DNA from: CADEDV01 sp964596345
GTDB taxonomy: Bacteria > Bacteroidota > Bacteroidia > Chitinophagales > Chitinophagaceae
Length of the DNA: 64,000 nucleotides
Direction: 5' to 3'
NCBI GenBank assembly: GCA_964596345.1
Contig: CAZQSZ010000007.1
Coordinates: 62,001 to 126,000 of the forward strand
The notes below the pieces were generated by a model that saw only the letters and a list, made by a program, of their open reading frames with translations, was not told the DNA's origin and did not search any database. This document shows, in pieces, positions 44,404 to 52,240 of this stretch (position 1 is its first letter; the number at the start of each line of letters is the position of its first letter). The position numbers and the translations under genes were made by a program.

Positions 44404-45165
44404 GTGAAAAATTTCAGGCAACAGCACCGCCCCAAAAAAAATTCCCTTGTGATCGGCAGAAACGCCGTCATCGAAGCATTGCAAACCGGTCAGCAATTAG
44501 ACAGGATCTATCTTGATACAAGAGCCACGGGAGAAGACATCAGCGAAATAAAAAGAGCAGCTGCTCAAAACGGGGTGCCTGTCAATTATGTGCCGGCGGC
44601 TAAGCTGAATAGCTTTAATGTAACCAATCATGACGGTTGTGTGGCACAGATCGCTAAAGTGCAGTACCAAAACCTGCAGGATGTTATTTCGATGGTCATT
44701 GAAAATGGCGAAGCACCTCTATTGCTGATCCTCGACGGCATTACGGATATACGCAATATCGGCGGGATAGCCCGTACGGCACTTTGCTGTGGTGTGCATG
44801 CGATCATTATCCCCGATAAAGGGGTGGGGGCATTAAATGAGGATGCGATACTGACATCTGCCGGGGCTTTGGAAACCATACCGGTTTGCCGTGTCAGTAG
44901 TTTAATGAAAGCGGTGGATGAACTGCATTTGAACGGCATCAAAGTATTTGCGAGTGAAATGACAGCCGAAAAAAATGTGGCCGATTGTGATTATAAAGAA
45001 CCTTGCGCCATTGTAATGGGAAGCGAAGAAAAAGGTATCTACCCGGCACTGATGAAAATATGTGATGAGAAAATAAAGATCCCGATGGCGGGTGATTTTG
45101 AATCACTCAACGTTTCCGTTGCCACCGGGATCATACTATACGAAGCCATGAAACAGCGTTTATAA
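44404..45165 (+). CDS. rlmB: 23S rRNA 2'-O-ribose methyltransferase RlmB-like (SpoU/TrmH)
   Basis: 253 residues from GTG 44404. N-terminal L30e-like substrate-binding domain (VIGRNAVIEALQTG, 16-29) and a C-terminal knotted SPOUT domain with motif 1 LDGITDIRNIGGIARTA, motif 2 CAIVMGSEEKGI and motif 3 IPMAGDFESLNVSVATGI. The family methylates G2251 of 23S rRNA; a TrmH-type tRNA target is less likely from motif 1. An N-terminal basic tail (KNFRQQHRPKKN) may aid rRNA binding. Its stop is adjacent to the convergent serine hydrolase stop. Confidence 0.9.
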   Translation: MKNFRQQHRPKKNSLVIGRNAVIEALQTGQQLDRIYLDTRATGEDISEIKRAAAQNGVPVNYVPAAKLNSFNVTNHDGCVAQIAKVQYQNLQDVISMVIENGEAPLLLILDGITDIRNIGGIARTALCCGVHAIIIPDKGVGALNEDAILTSAGALETIPVCRVSSLMKAVDELHLNGIKVFASEMTAEKNVADCDYKEPCAIVMGSEEKGIYPALMKICDEKIKIPMAGDFESLNVSVATGIILYEAMKQRL

Positions 45166-45166
45166 T

Positions 45167-46357
45167 CTATTGTAAGGTTAGCGTAACTAATTCTTCCTGG
45201 AATTCCCGGAACACCTGTTTGAGATCACTGTCTGCATCTGTTCCATAGTTGACAAAGAAAATATGCAATACGTTTTTATTGGGGAAATAAAACAGGTTGG
45301 CTGTGTAACCAAGATCCCTTCCTTTATGGCCAATACCAAAATCAGCTCCTTGTTCTAAGAACGATTTTTGAATTCCATAGCCATAAAAGTTTGTATCATC
45401 CTGTTTGCCCCAGGTCTGCATCAATGCTAATGAAGAGGGTTTCAATAGTGTTTTTTGGGTCAGCAGTGCATTAGCAAATTTCAGGAGATCGTAGGTATTG
45501 CTGTACAGTCCGCCGTATCCATTGCCACTTCCCGTAACCAAGTTGGACACAGTTACAATACTGCCATTGTTATAAAGATCATAATACCCCTGCGCCACAA
45601 CCGGAGGTAGTATGTCGTGGGGCTGGTAGTAAGTATGGGTTAGTCCCAGGGGTTGCAGGAGATACTGTTTCAGGAGGTCAGCATGTTTTTTTCCTGTCTG
45701 CGCTTCCACGATCATCGCAACAAGAACAGTATTCGTATTAGAATAAATGGCAGTATCACCGGGTGCAAAAAGAGCAGGCTTATCATATATGAATTCCAGC
45801 AGTTCTTCCGGCTTCCATTTTTTGTTGGGATTGTTTAGTACAGCGAGGTAAAACTTATCTTCTTCAATAAGATCCGGAATTCCTGTTTCATGTTTCATAC
45901 ACTGGCCCAGTGTTACAGAATTCCCATTTGCCAGCTTATTGGTTATACTCGCCGGTAACCATCCGCTGATCTTCTTATTCAATTCCCGGTATCCCATTCC
46001 GGTATTTGCCGAATCTTCCATCAACTTAAAGACAAGGGTCCCCATGAATAATTTGGTAATGCTGGCTGCTTTAGATACAGTGCCGGGTACAAAGTCTATA
46101 TCGTTTGAAAGATCAGCTTTACCTGCAGCGCCGATCCATGTCCCTTTTGTATCACTGACCAGCAATGAAATGCCCGGTAGCCCTTTTCGGTTATATTTAT
46201 CAAGCAGTGACTGAAACGCAGTGTTCTTAGGATGAACGCTGCTGGAATCAGCCCAGGGACAGGGCTCTCCAATTGTAGTGGTAAGATGAACCTGTGCTTT
46301 GCGGCAGGACATAAAAATAAATAAGGCCAGCAGAAGGGTATAGTGTATATTTTTCAT
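45167..46357 (-). CDS. Class C beta-lactamase-like serine hydrolase, lipoprotein
   Basis: 396 residues. Lipoprotein signal ends FMSC (Cys18). Active-site motifs of the serine beta-lactamase / DD-peptidase fold: Ser99-x-x-Lys102 (SITK), Tyr205-Ser-Asn207 (YSN) and His344-Lys-Gly346 (HKG). The family includes class C beta-lactamases, D-alanyl-D-alanine carboxypeptidases and EstB-type esterases; the exact activity cannot be read. It follows a beta-barrel gene by 5 bp, so they form an operon and may work at the outer membrane. Confidence 0.9.
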   Translation of the reverse strand: MKNIHYTLLLALFIFMSCRKAQVHLTTTIGEPCPWADSSSVHPKNTAFQSLLDKYNRKGLPGISLLVSDTKGTWIGAAGKADLSNDIDFVPGTVSKAASITKLFMGTLVFKLMEDSANTGMGYRELNKKISGWLPASITNKLANGNSVTLGQCMKHETGIPDLIEEDKFYLAVLNNPNKKWKPEELLEFIYDKPALFAPGDTAIYSNTNTVLVAMIVEAQTGKKHADLLKQYLLQPLGLTHTYYQPHDILPPVVAQGYYDLYNNGSIVTVSNLVTGSGNGYGGLYSNTYDLLKFANALLTQKTLLKPSSLALMQTWGKQDDTNFYGYGIQKSFLEQGADFGIGHKGRDLGYTANLFYFPNKNVLHIFFVNYGTDADSDLKQVFREFQEELVTLTLQ

Positions 46358-46362
46358 GGTAA

Positions 46363-46980
46363 TTATTTATGGTTAATTTTTTTTGTAGTAATGGGTCTGC
46401 TGATGCCGATCATAAAACTGTTATAGGGTAGCAGTGGTACATATGATTTTACAAAAGGCATTTGTATGCGTTGCTGGTAAGTAAAAAACAGCCTGGTTGA
46501 TTGGATGGCCTGCGGATTGATAATATACCCTGCACTGATATCAAAAGTGGCTATGGTCTGCATCCTCCCGGCTCCCTTATTATTTTTGTATTCCCCATTT
46601 TCATTCAATTTTAATTTGGCTGTAGCAGGTATTGAGTGCATATAACCTCCGCCTGCAGCAGTACTGGCAGAAAACCGGCTGTTGAATTTGTAGCGGTACC
46701 CGATATTGGCATATACAGGGACGCCGTGTTGCACAAAGCGGTGAAAAAAATAGGCTGCTTTCAGTTCCCAGAAATAATCGTGTTTTTTCTTAATCGAAAA
46801 ATTGGTCCCCCAGCCAGCCTCAATGCCGGGATGGAGATTTTCAGTAAACATCCCTGCCAGTTTACCAAACGGCATGGCCGACTGGGTATTGAATAACGCA
46901 ATACTCTTGTATTTTTTTGATTGTGCTGTAGAAATTGCTGACAGGAACAATACAGCAGTAATGATAAATAACTGTTTCAT
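46363..46980 (-). CDS. Outer-membrane beta-barrel protein
   Basis: 205 residues with signal peptide ending ISTAQ. Strand-like segments (KSIALFNTQ, GIEAGWGTNFSI, YFWELKAAYFF, YANIGYRYKF, ASTAAGGGYM, TIATFDISAGYII, RLFFTYQQRI, SFMIGISRP) suggest an 8-stranded barrel. It is the first gene of a two-gene operon with the serine hydrolase. No named family is recognised. Confidence 0.75.
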   Translation of the reverse strand: MKQLFIITAVLFLSAISTAQSKKYKSIALFNTQSAMPFGKLAGMFTENLHPGIEAGWGTNFSIKKKHDYFWELKAAYFFHRFVQHGVPVYANIGYRYKFNSRFSASTAAGGGYMHSIPATAKLKLNENGEYKNNKGAGRMQTIATFDISAGYIINPQAIQSTRLFFTYQQRIQMPFVKSYVPLLPYNSFMIGISRPITTKKINHK

Positions 46981-47010
46981 GGTTTCATGTTTATAGTATA
47001 GTTGTAACGG

Positions 47011-47907
47011 TTATTTGTAAAGCCCGTGCTCCAGTTTCCCCAGGTTTTTGGAAATATCTTTTTTAACCTCTTTTTTTTCAGCATAAGCTCGCCTGAGGAA
47101 AAGCAGGTTGCCATACATATCCATCGTTACAGGGTTAACAGTGGCAAACTGGTTGGTAGCTGCATTATAGTGATTCCATTTGCTCACATTTTCCCAGGCA
47201 GGCTTATAGCAAACATCCCTGAATAATTTACGGCCGGGAAATCCTGCCACGGCTGCTTTCTTCAAAAAGAGACCAGGTTTGGTCATTACCCAACTTTCGC
47301 AGGCATAAACATTTCCTTTACCCAGTATTTCACCAATACCGATCATCAGCGAATCACCATTCATACGGGTGCTGTCTTTGTAATCAATGGAGGAACGGGT
47401 ATAAGTGGCACCACCATAGCAGGAACCAATAATGATCTTGGTATCTTCTGCCACATGCGGGACCAGCTCCTGCAATGGTTGCACGATAGCTGAGTCTTTC
47501 AGGGTTTTATAACTAAACTCATCCTTGCCGATAAAGAATAAAGAGTATCCCTTTTTATACATGCCGTGTGAGTCAAACCAGAGGGTGCCGATACGGCCGT
47601 TATACTTTTCGAGCCGGTAGAGAATCTTAGCACTGGCTTGTTGCCCGTCTTTTGCCACAATGGCTACAAATTTTTTCCGGCGAAACATACTTTTCAGTTT
47701 GGCCCGGAATACATTAAAACGGGAGGCCAGGTCCAGGGCACCCTTTTTTCGTTTACTGATCACAAAAAAATTAAGCTTCTTCTTTTTTTCTGTAACGGTT
47801 GTTGCAGCTGTTGTTTCTTCCGGGATAATACTGTCGTTGTGCTGGGAGAATATATCCCCGGTTGCGGTGAGCAAACAAAATAATAAGATAGTTGCAGCTT
47901 GTTTCAT
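47011..47907 (-). CDS. Exported protein with caspase-fold (clan CD-like) His/Cys motif
   Basis: 298 residues with a signal peptide (CLLTATGDIFSQ) and no lipobox after it. A Lys/Arg-rich region (41-80) leads to a central fold where hydrophobic strand IGTLWFDSHG ends in His114-Gly115 and strand TKIIIGSCYGG ends in Cys163, 49 residues later. Two hydrophobic strands ending HG and x-S/A-C are the defining pattern of clan CD cysteine peptidases (caspase, legumain, gingipain). The C-terminal part (200-298) is of unknown fold and ends in a charged tail. It is divergent from the HTH regulator at 48142. Peptidase activity is inference; DUF4347-like non-peptidase folds are an alternative. Confidence 0.7.
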   Translation of the reverse strand: MKQAATILLFCLLTATGDIFSQHNDSIIPEETTAATTVTEKKKKLNFFVISKRKKGALDLASRFNVFRAKLKSMFRRKKFVAIVAKDGQQASAKILYRLEKYNGRIGTLWFDSHGMYKKGYSLFFIGKDEFSYKTLKDSAIVQPLQELVPHVAEDTKIIIGSCYGGATYTRSSIDYKDSTRMNGDSLMIGIGEILGKGNVYACESWVMTKPGLFLKKAAVAGFPGRKLFRDVCYKPAWENVSKWNHYNAATNQFATVNPVTMDMYGNLLFLRRAYAEKKEVKKDISKNLGKLEHGLYK

Positions 47908-47940
47908 GATTTTCGTTTTTGGTGATTAATTGCTTCCAAA

Positions 47941-47973
47941 CAAAAATCAGTTACAGCGAAAGCGATTCATAAC
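47941..47973 (-). promoter_or_regulatory. Putative regulated promoter of the caspase-like gene
   Basis: Minus strand: GTTATGAATC, 9 nt, GTAAC, then GATTTTTG in the -7 position (one mismatch to TAnnTTTG). The same GTTATGAATC and -7 spacing (26 nt start to start offset) recurs at 50991-51023. It lies 57-66 bp before the start of the 47011 gene. Confidence 0.5.
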
Positions 47974-48111
47974 TGGAAAATCAGGGGTGGCATCACCGAT
48001 CAGCAATTTTCCATTGATTTCCTATGGGCAGCGAAGTGGTAATTGGAAACCCTTTTTTGGAGGAACCATTTCCGGGTTATCTGCAATTATCCGTAATGAA
48101 GATTTTGGTTT

Positions 48112-48128
48112 TTACGGATTTTCCGTAA
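48112..48128 (+). promoter_or_regulatory. Palindromic operator candidate before the HTH gene
   Basis: TTACGGA-TTT-TCCGTAA, a perfect 7-bp inverted repeat 13 nt before the ATG at 48142, with a third TCCGTAA copy at 48090-48096. This is a plausible autoregulatory site. Confidence 0.5.
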
Positions 48129-48141
48129 TTTCCAAGAACAC

Positions 48142-49134
48142 ATGGAAACAAGCGAACTGCAACAACAGCTGTTTAACCACCTGAAAGAGAATCTCCCGCC
48201 ACATTTATCTATGGTGGATGAATTATGCGATCTGCTCGGCCTGAGTGCAGATAGTGTGTACCGTCGTATCCGGGGGGAAAAACCTATTACCCTGAACGAG
48301 CTGAAAAGGATCTGTGAGCATTACCACCTTTCACTTGACCAGTTACTGCAATTGCAGAACAGTTCTGTACTTTTTGATGCTCCGGGTATGAATACCGCTC
48401 CGGGTGAATTTGTGGATTATATGAAGGGGATGGTCATGCAGTTCAAACATTTCAATTCTTTTCAGAACCGGGAAGTGCAGTATCTCTGTAAGGATTCCAC
48501 GATTTGGAATTTTTATTTATTCCCGGCCATGGCTGCGTTTAAGACTTTTTTCTGGTCCAGGACCATCAATAACCAACCTGCGCTGGCCAATAAAACTTTT
48601 TCACTGGAAGAGTTTCCGTATACTGATTGTTATGAATTAGGGCAACAGGTGATACGGGAATACAATACTATTCCAAGTGTGGAATTATGGAACCTGGAGA
48701 GTTTGCAGAGTACCATTAACCAGGTGGCTTATTACCAGGAAGCCGGTTTGTTCAAAAGCCAGCGAGATTTCGAGGCAGTGGTCAGCTCTTTCCATCAGTT
48801 AATTGACCACCTGCAGCTACAGGCAGAGAAAGGAGTCAAATTTATGCCCGGTGATAACGAAGTAAGTTACCGGGCACCGATCCAGTATTATGTGAATGAA
48901 CTTATTTTGGGAAACAATACCATGATCATCACCCTGGACGGGAAGCCCCTTACCATGATCACTTATAGTGTGTTTCATTATCTTTTTACCCGTGATGAGC
49001 GGTTTGCTAAAAAAGTGGCCACATCTTTTGATAGCCTGATCAGCCGCTCCACGCTGATCAGTAAAACCGGCGAAAAGAACCGGAACCGATTCTTTAATGC
49101 GTTGCGGGAAAAGGTGAATGCGTTAGCGAAATAA
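48142..49134 (+). CDS. HTH (XRE/BetR-like) transcriptional regulator, module 1
   Basis: 330 residues. The N-terminus (8-75) is a helix-turn-helix domain: LPPHLSMVDELCDLLGLSAD, then SVYRRIRGEKPITLNELKRI and LSLDQLL, resembling XRE/BetR. A helical C-terminal domain of about 250 residues follows (YLCKDSTIWNFYLFPAMAAFK, VELWNLESLQSTI, LISKTGEKNRNRFFNALREK). The gene at 51191 is a paralogue over its full length. It is divergent from the caspase-like gene, which it may control. The C-terminal domain is not one I can name; it may sense a ligand or partner. Confidence 0.85.
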   Translation: METSELQQQLFNHLKENLPPHLSMVDELCDLLGLSADSVYRRIRGEKPITLNELKRICEHYHLSLDQLLQLQNSSVLFDAPGMNTAPGEFVDYMKGMVMQFKHFNSFQNREVQYLCKDSTIWNFYLFPAMAAFKTFFWSRTINNQPALANKTFSLEEFPYTDCYELGQQVIREYNTIPSVELWNLESLQSTINQVAYYQEAGLFKSQRDFEAVVSSFHQLIDHLQLQAEKGVKFMPGDNEVSYRAPIQYYVNELILGNNTMIITLDGKPLTMITYSVFHYLFTRDERFAKKVATSFDSLISRSTLISKTGEKNRNRFFNALREKVNALAK

Positions 49135-49140
49135 AAATAA

Positions 49141-49165
49141 AAAACCCCCTTCAAGGGGATTTTTT
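49141..49165 (+). terminator. Short hairpin terminator after the HTH gene
   Basis: CCCC-TTCAA-GGGG stem with A and T runs on its flanks. The stem is only 4 bp plus imperfect A-T pairs. Confidence 0.55.
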
Positions 49166-49242
49166 ATTTCGCTTCGTACTATTATGTAACAACATCCGAT
49201 TAAAAATTAGTGTAAAAGAAATTATGAGATCAATTTTATTCT

Positions 49243-50271
49243 TTAATCTGTGTCATGATTAGATGAGGGATCAATGGAAATATCTGGTTCAAAAAATGAG
49301 AATTGCAATCGTTTGACCTTAATGCACCCGCTAGGTTGTTTTACTGTACCATTATCATTTCTAATTATATTTTTATTTGAAAGGCTAGGGGATCTTAAAT
49401 CTATTAAAGCATACTCGGCGTGTTCATCTGAAAGTATATTGTTCTCATCAAATTTTCTTGATACATACGACTTAATATCTGCTCTTATTGAGAAACTGAT
49501 TTTTTTTATTCCAATCGGCACAACATTACAGTTTACAATCATAACCCTGTTTTTATAATAGCCATTTTCGGCATTTTTAGTTGCAAATTTATTGAGAAAA
49601 TTTTCGCTATTACTTACAGATTGTTCACCGACTGAGGTCTGAAGATAGATATTACCAGTAACACCTGTTAAGCCATAATAGGGTGGTTCTTCATCGCCTG
49701 GCACAAGTCTGTATATCTCTTCTGCGTCAATATCATGAGTAGGTAATTCGAGCTCTAGTGAACATACCAGAATCAAATTTTTATCAGTCATTCCCGGAAG
49801 TATGATCTCATCACTAATTTGACTAACTATTTCTTTACTGAACATAAACTCTATATCTGAATCTGACTGACCGGTTCTGTATAAGTCATAATGATTTTGT
49901 CCGGCAATACACGCAAGACTAATTTGACCCCTTTCATTGTCTCCTAAACTAATTAGTTCAAACATTGGACTAATGCTCCCATCAAGTTTTACTGCCGGCT
50001 GAAAATAGGAACCGGAACTATATTGATACGGAGGTTCGTAAATAAATCTGAAAACGGGTTCTTGAAAAAAGGTATACTCAAGAGCTTGGGAAGACCGTTC
50101 TGTTTGTTTAGCCTTATTCTTTAGAAAATCACTGATCTTTAATTGATCTTCTGTTGGTAGCTTGAAATGCCGGGCAATAAAATCCATTGTTCTCGAAGGA
50201 TCACTCTTGGATTCTACCCTTAATTTGGGGCTAGGAGTTTTTTTGACTTTAGAGGCTGTTAAATTTTTCAT
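49243..50271 (-). CDS. AT-rich orphan protein, unknown function
   Basis: 342 residues from ATG 50271. The N-terminus is basic and proline-containing (KKTPSPKLRVESKSDPSRT), with no signal peptide or membrane helix. The body is beta-rich and acidic (ISLACIAGQNHYDLY, LILVCSLELELPTHDIDAEEI, GLTGVTGNIYLQTSVGEQS, KKISFSIRADIKSYV), ending in a Ser/Asp-rich tail. It is visibly lower in GC than its neighbours and has no relatives in the window, lying between the two HTH modules. I do not recognise a family. Confidence 0.65.
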   Translation of the reverse strand: MKNLTASKVKKTPSPKLRVESKSDPSRTMDFIARHFKLPTEDQLKISDFLKNKAKQTERSSQALEYTFFQEPVFRFIYEPPYQYSSGSYFQPAVKLDGSISPMFELISLGDNERGQISLACIAGQNHYDLYRTGQSDSDIEFMFSKEIVSQISDEIILPGMTDKNLILVCSLELELPTHDIDAEEIYRLVPGDEEPPYYGLTGVTGNIYLQTSVGEQSVSNSENFLNKFATKNAENGYYKNRVMIVNCNVVPIGIKKISFSIRADIKSYVSRKFDENNILSDEHAEYALIDLRSPSLSNKNIIRNDNGTVKQPSGCIKVKRLQFSFFEPDISIDPSSNHDTD

Positions 50272-50336
50272 TTTTTGATAAGTTTAAAAATGCCTACTCT
50301 CTCACAGGTTTTCGGCAATCCCTGTTTAATAGCTAT

Positions 50337-50954
50337 CTACCGGGGAATGATATTTTTTTGTACCAGTTCGGCATGCAGGTCCCGGACCTTTTCTTTCTTT
50401 CCTCCAATGGTGAATTTCTTTTTGGCGACTGAACCAATGATCAAACCGACAATGGCTCCACCTGTACCGAATATCAATCCACCAGCCACTGCTTTTTCAC
50501 CAGCCGTCATAGCAAAAGCATTTCCTATTCCAATAAAAGCATCGGCAAAAGTGCCGGTATACGGGGTAATGGGATCATTGCCGTCGATAAAGCCACTGAC
50601 TATACCAGATAATGCACCCACTCCGAAGCCGATCAGCATGCCTTTCAGCCCTGCATTTTTCCTTTTTAAACTTATAGTGTGAACCTGGTCTGCCGGCAGC
50701 GTGAAGGATCCGGTTGGTTGTAATAACTGATCATGAGGAATCCTGAGGTCTTTACTATTTTTTAATAACACCACCTGGCTGTCGTTGACCTGGTAAAGCC
50801 AGCCTTGTTGTGTCTTTCCGTCTATGGTTTTGATCGATGCCTTATAGGGCCCCTTTTGGGCAGGTGTTTCCAGGGCAGTAGCCACTGAATCTGTTTGCGC
50901 CATGGTCTGTATGGCTAACAGGATGATGGGCAGAAGAGCGGTAACCTTTTTCAT
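50337..50954 (-). CDS. Exported glycine-rich membrane protein
   Basis: 205 residues from ATG 50954 (MKKVTALLPIILLAIQTMAQ); the frame continues to 51020 but the signal peptide fixes the start. After cleavage near residue 20 comes a small beta domain (35-98) with SIKTIDGKTQQGWLYQVNDSQVVLL in pieces, then two glycine-rich hydrophobic segments (103-123 and 155-177, each with GxxxG spacing) and a basic tail. Glycine zippers of this kind insert in membranes. It is divergent from the HTH regulator at 51191, the same arrangement as 47011/48142. Function unknown. Confidence 0.75.
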   Translation of the reverse strand: MKKVTALLPIILLAIQTMAQTDSVATALETPAQKGPYKASIKTIDGKTQQGWLYQVNDSQVVLLKNSKDLRIPHDQLLQPTGSFTLPADQVHTISLKRKNAGLKGMLIGFGVGALSGIVSGFIDGNDPITPYTGTFADAFIGIGNAFAMTAGEKAVAGGLIFGTGGAIVGLIIGSVAKKKFTIGGKKEKVRDLHAELVQKNIIPR

Positions 50955-50990
50955 ACTAGTTGATTTTGGTGGTGAATTGTGTTGACGATC

Positions 50991-51023
50991 CAAACCTATG
51001 GTTACCTTTAAGTGATTCATAAC
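50991..51023 (-). promoter_or_regulatory. Putative regulated promoter of the 50337 gene
   Basis: Minus strand: GTTATGAATC, 8 nt, GTAAC, then TAGGTTTG as a perfect -7 box (plus-strand 50991-50998). The element and its distance to the box repeat those at 47941-47973, while the flanking DNA differs. Confidence 0.55.
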
Positions 51024-51190
51024 GGCTTTTTACTTCACCTGGTGCTGATTTGGTAACCAGCACTAATACGGAAAGGAAACCAGACCTGCCTACTTGATAA
51101 TTGCAAAAAATGAGGTTACTTTTAGAGAAAGGGGGAAGTGCTGCAAAACCGGGCCAACAGTATTTGCAATATTTACTAAAACTAACTAAC

Positions 51191-52201
51191 ATGGAACCAC
51201 AGGCAGTTCAGCAGGTGTTCTTTAACCACATTAAAAATATTCTCCCGCATCACCTGTCCATTGTGGATGAAGTGGCCCGGTTACTGAATATCAGTAATGA
51301 CAGTGCCTACCGGCGCATGCGGGGTGATAAGCCGCTGACCTTTGAAGAAGTGCAGAAGCTATGTGTTCATTTTAATATTTCACTCGATAGCATTTTTCAT
51401 CTTCATACAGATAATTACATTTTCTCCGGTAAGATGGTAAGTGCAGTAAATTTCAATTTTGAGTTGTACCTGAAAAAAATGCTGGCAGATATCGAGCTGA
51501 TCAGATCGTTTGAAGGAGCTGAGCTCTATTTTGTAAATAAAGACATACCGCTCTTTCATCATTTCCAGATACCGGAGCTGGCCGGTTTTAAGTTTTTCTT
51601 TTTCATGAAAACCATACTCAGTTACCCGGAACTAAATAATCAAAAATTCTCCGTGGAAAAAATACCGGAGTCGCTGAAAACAATTGGCAAGAAGATTGCC
51701 GAAACCTATTGCCAGGTCTCTTCTACGGAAATATGGAACATCGAGGGTATTGATACTACATTGCAGCAGGTCGACTATTACCGCGACAGTCATGCTTTTG
51801 AAAAGCGGGAAGATGTGATCAGGATTTATGACTGCATGCACCAGGTACTTGATCATGTTGAGAGCCTTGCTGCAGTTGGAAAAAAATATCCTTTATTCCT
51901 GAATGAAAATTGGGGAGGCGCCAAGTATAAGTTGTACAGTAATGAAGTTTTTTTGGGTGATAATACCATATTGGTTGATGCGGGAAGTTTCAAGCTTGCT
52001 TTTATCAATCACAGTGTGATCAATTATATGGCCACCCGGAATATCGATTTTTGCAATCATATCCACCATTCTATCCAGAACACCATGCAGCGATCCATGC
52101 TGATTAGTTCTACCGGTGAAAAGGAAAGGGTGAGGTTCTTTAACCAGATGCGGGAAAACATCAACCGGCGCAAACGGGTGGCTGAGCAAATGGATTACTG
52201 A
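51191..52201 (+). CDS. HTH (XRE/BetR-like) transcriptional regulator, module 2
   Basis: 336 residues from ATG 51191 (MEPQAVQQVFFNHIKNI); the upstream in-frame part to 51101 is not homologous to the paralogue. HTH domain 10-75 with LPHHLSIVDEVARLLNISND and SAYRRMRGDKPLTFEEVQKL. C-terminal domain matches the 48142 protein: DIPLFHHFQIPELAGFKFFFF, TEIWNIEGIDTTL, MLISSTGEKERVRFFNQMRE. Likely regulates the divergent gene at 50337. The family is common in Chitinophagaceae by my recollection but of unknown role. Confidence 0.85.
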   Translation: MEPQAVQQVFFNHIKNILPHHLSIVDEVARLLNISNDSAYRRMRGDKPLTFEEVQKLCVHFNISLDSIFHLHTDNYIFSGKMVSAVNFNFELYLKKMLADIELIRSFEGAELYFVNKDIPLFHHFQIPELAGFKFFFFMKTILSYPELNNQKFSVEKIPESLKTIGKKIAETYCQVSSTEIWNIEGIDTTLQQVDYYRDSHAFEKREDVIRIYDCMHQVLDHVESLAAVGKKYPLFLNENWGGAKYKLYSNEVFLGDNTILVDAGSFKLAFINHSVINYMATRNIDFCNHIHHSIQNTMQRSMLISSTGEKERVRFFNQMRENINRRKRVAEQMDY

Positions 52202-52216
52202 TAGCTCCGCTTGTCT

Positions 52217-52224
52217 TACATTTG
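52217..52224 (+). promoter_or_regulatory. -7 promoter box TACATTTG before the HMG-CoA lyase-like gene
   Basis: Perfect TAnnTTTG ending 16 nt before the ATG at 52241. It rules out the longer in-frame start at 52211. Confidence 0.5.
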
Positions 52225-52240
52225 CGGGAGAATAGTACTC

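Larger units (their letters stand above)
47908..48141. other. Divergent control region of module 1
   Basis: Holds the promoter element for the caspase-like gene (47941-47973) and a palindrome (48112-48128) before the HTH gene. A short open frame here (47930-48184) overlaps the HTH start and is not coding. Confidence 0.6.

Noticed and set aside
47930..48184. Open frame between the caspase-like and HTH genes
   Set aside because: It overlaps the HTH start codon in another frame and covers both promoter elements; composition is not coding-like.
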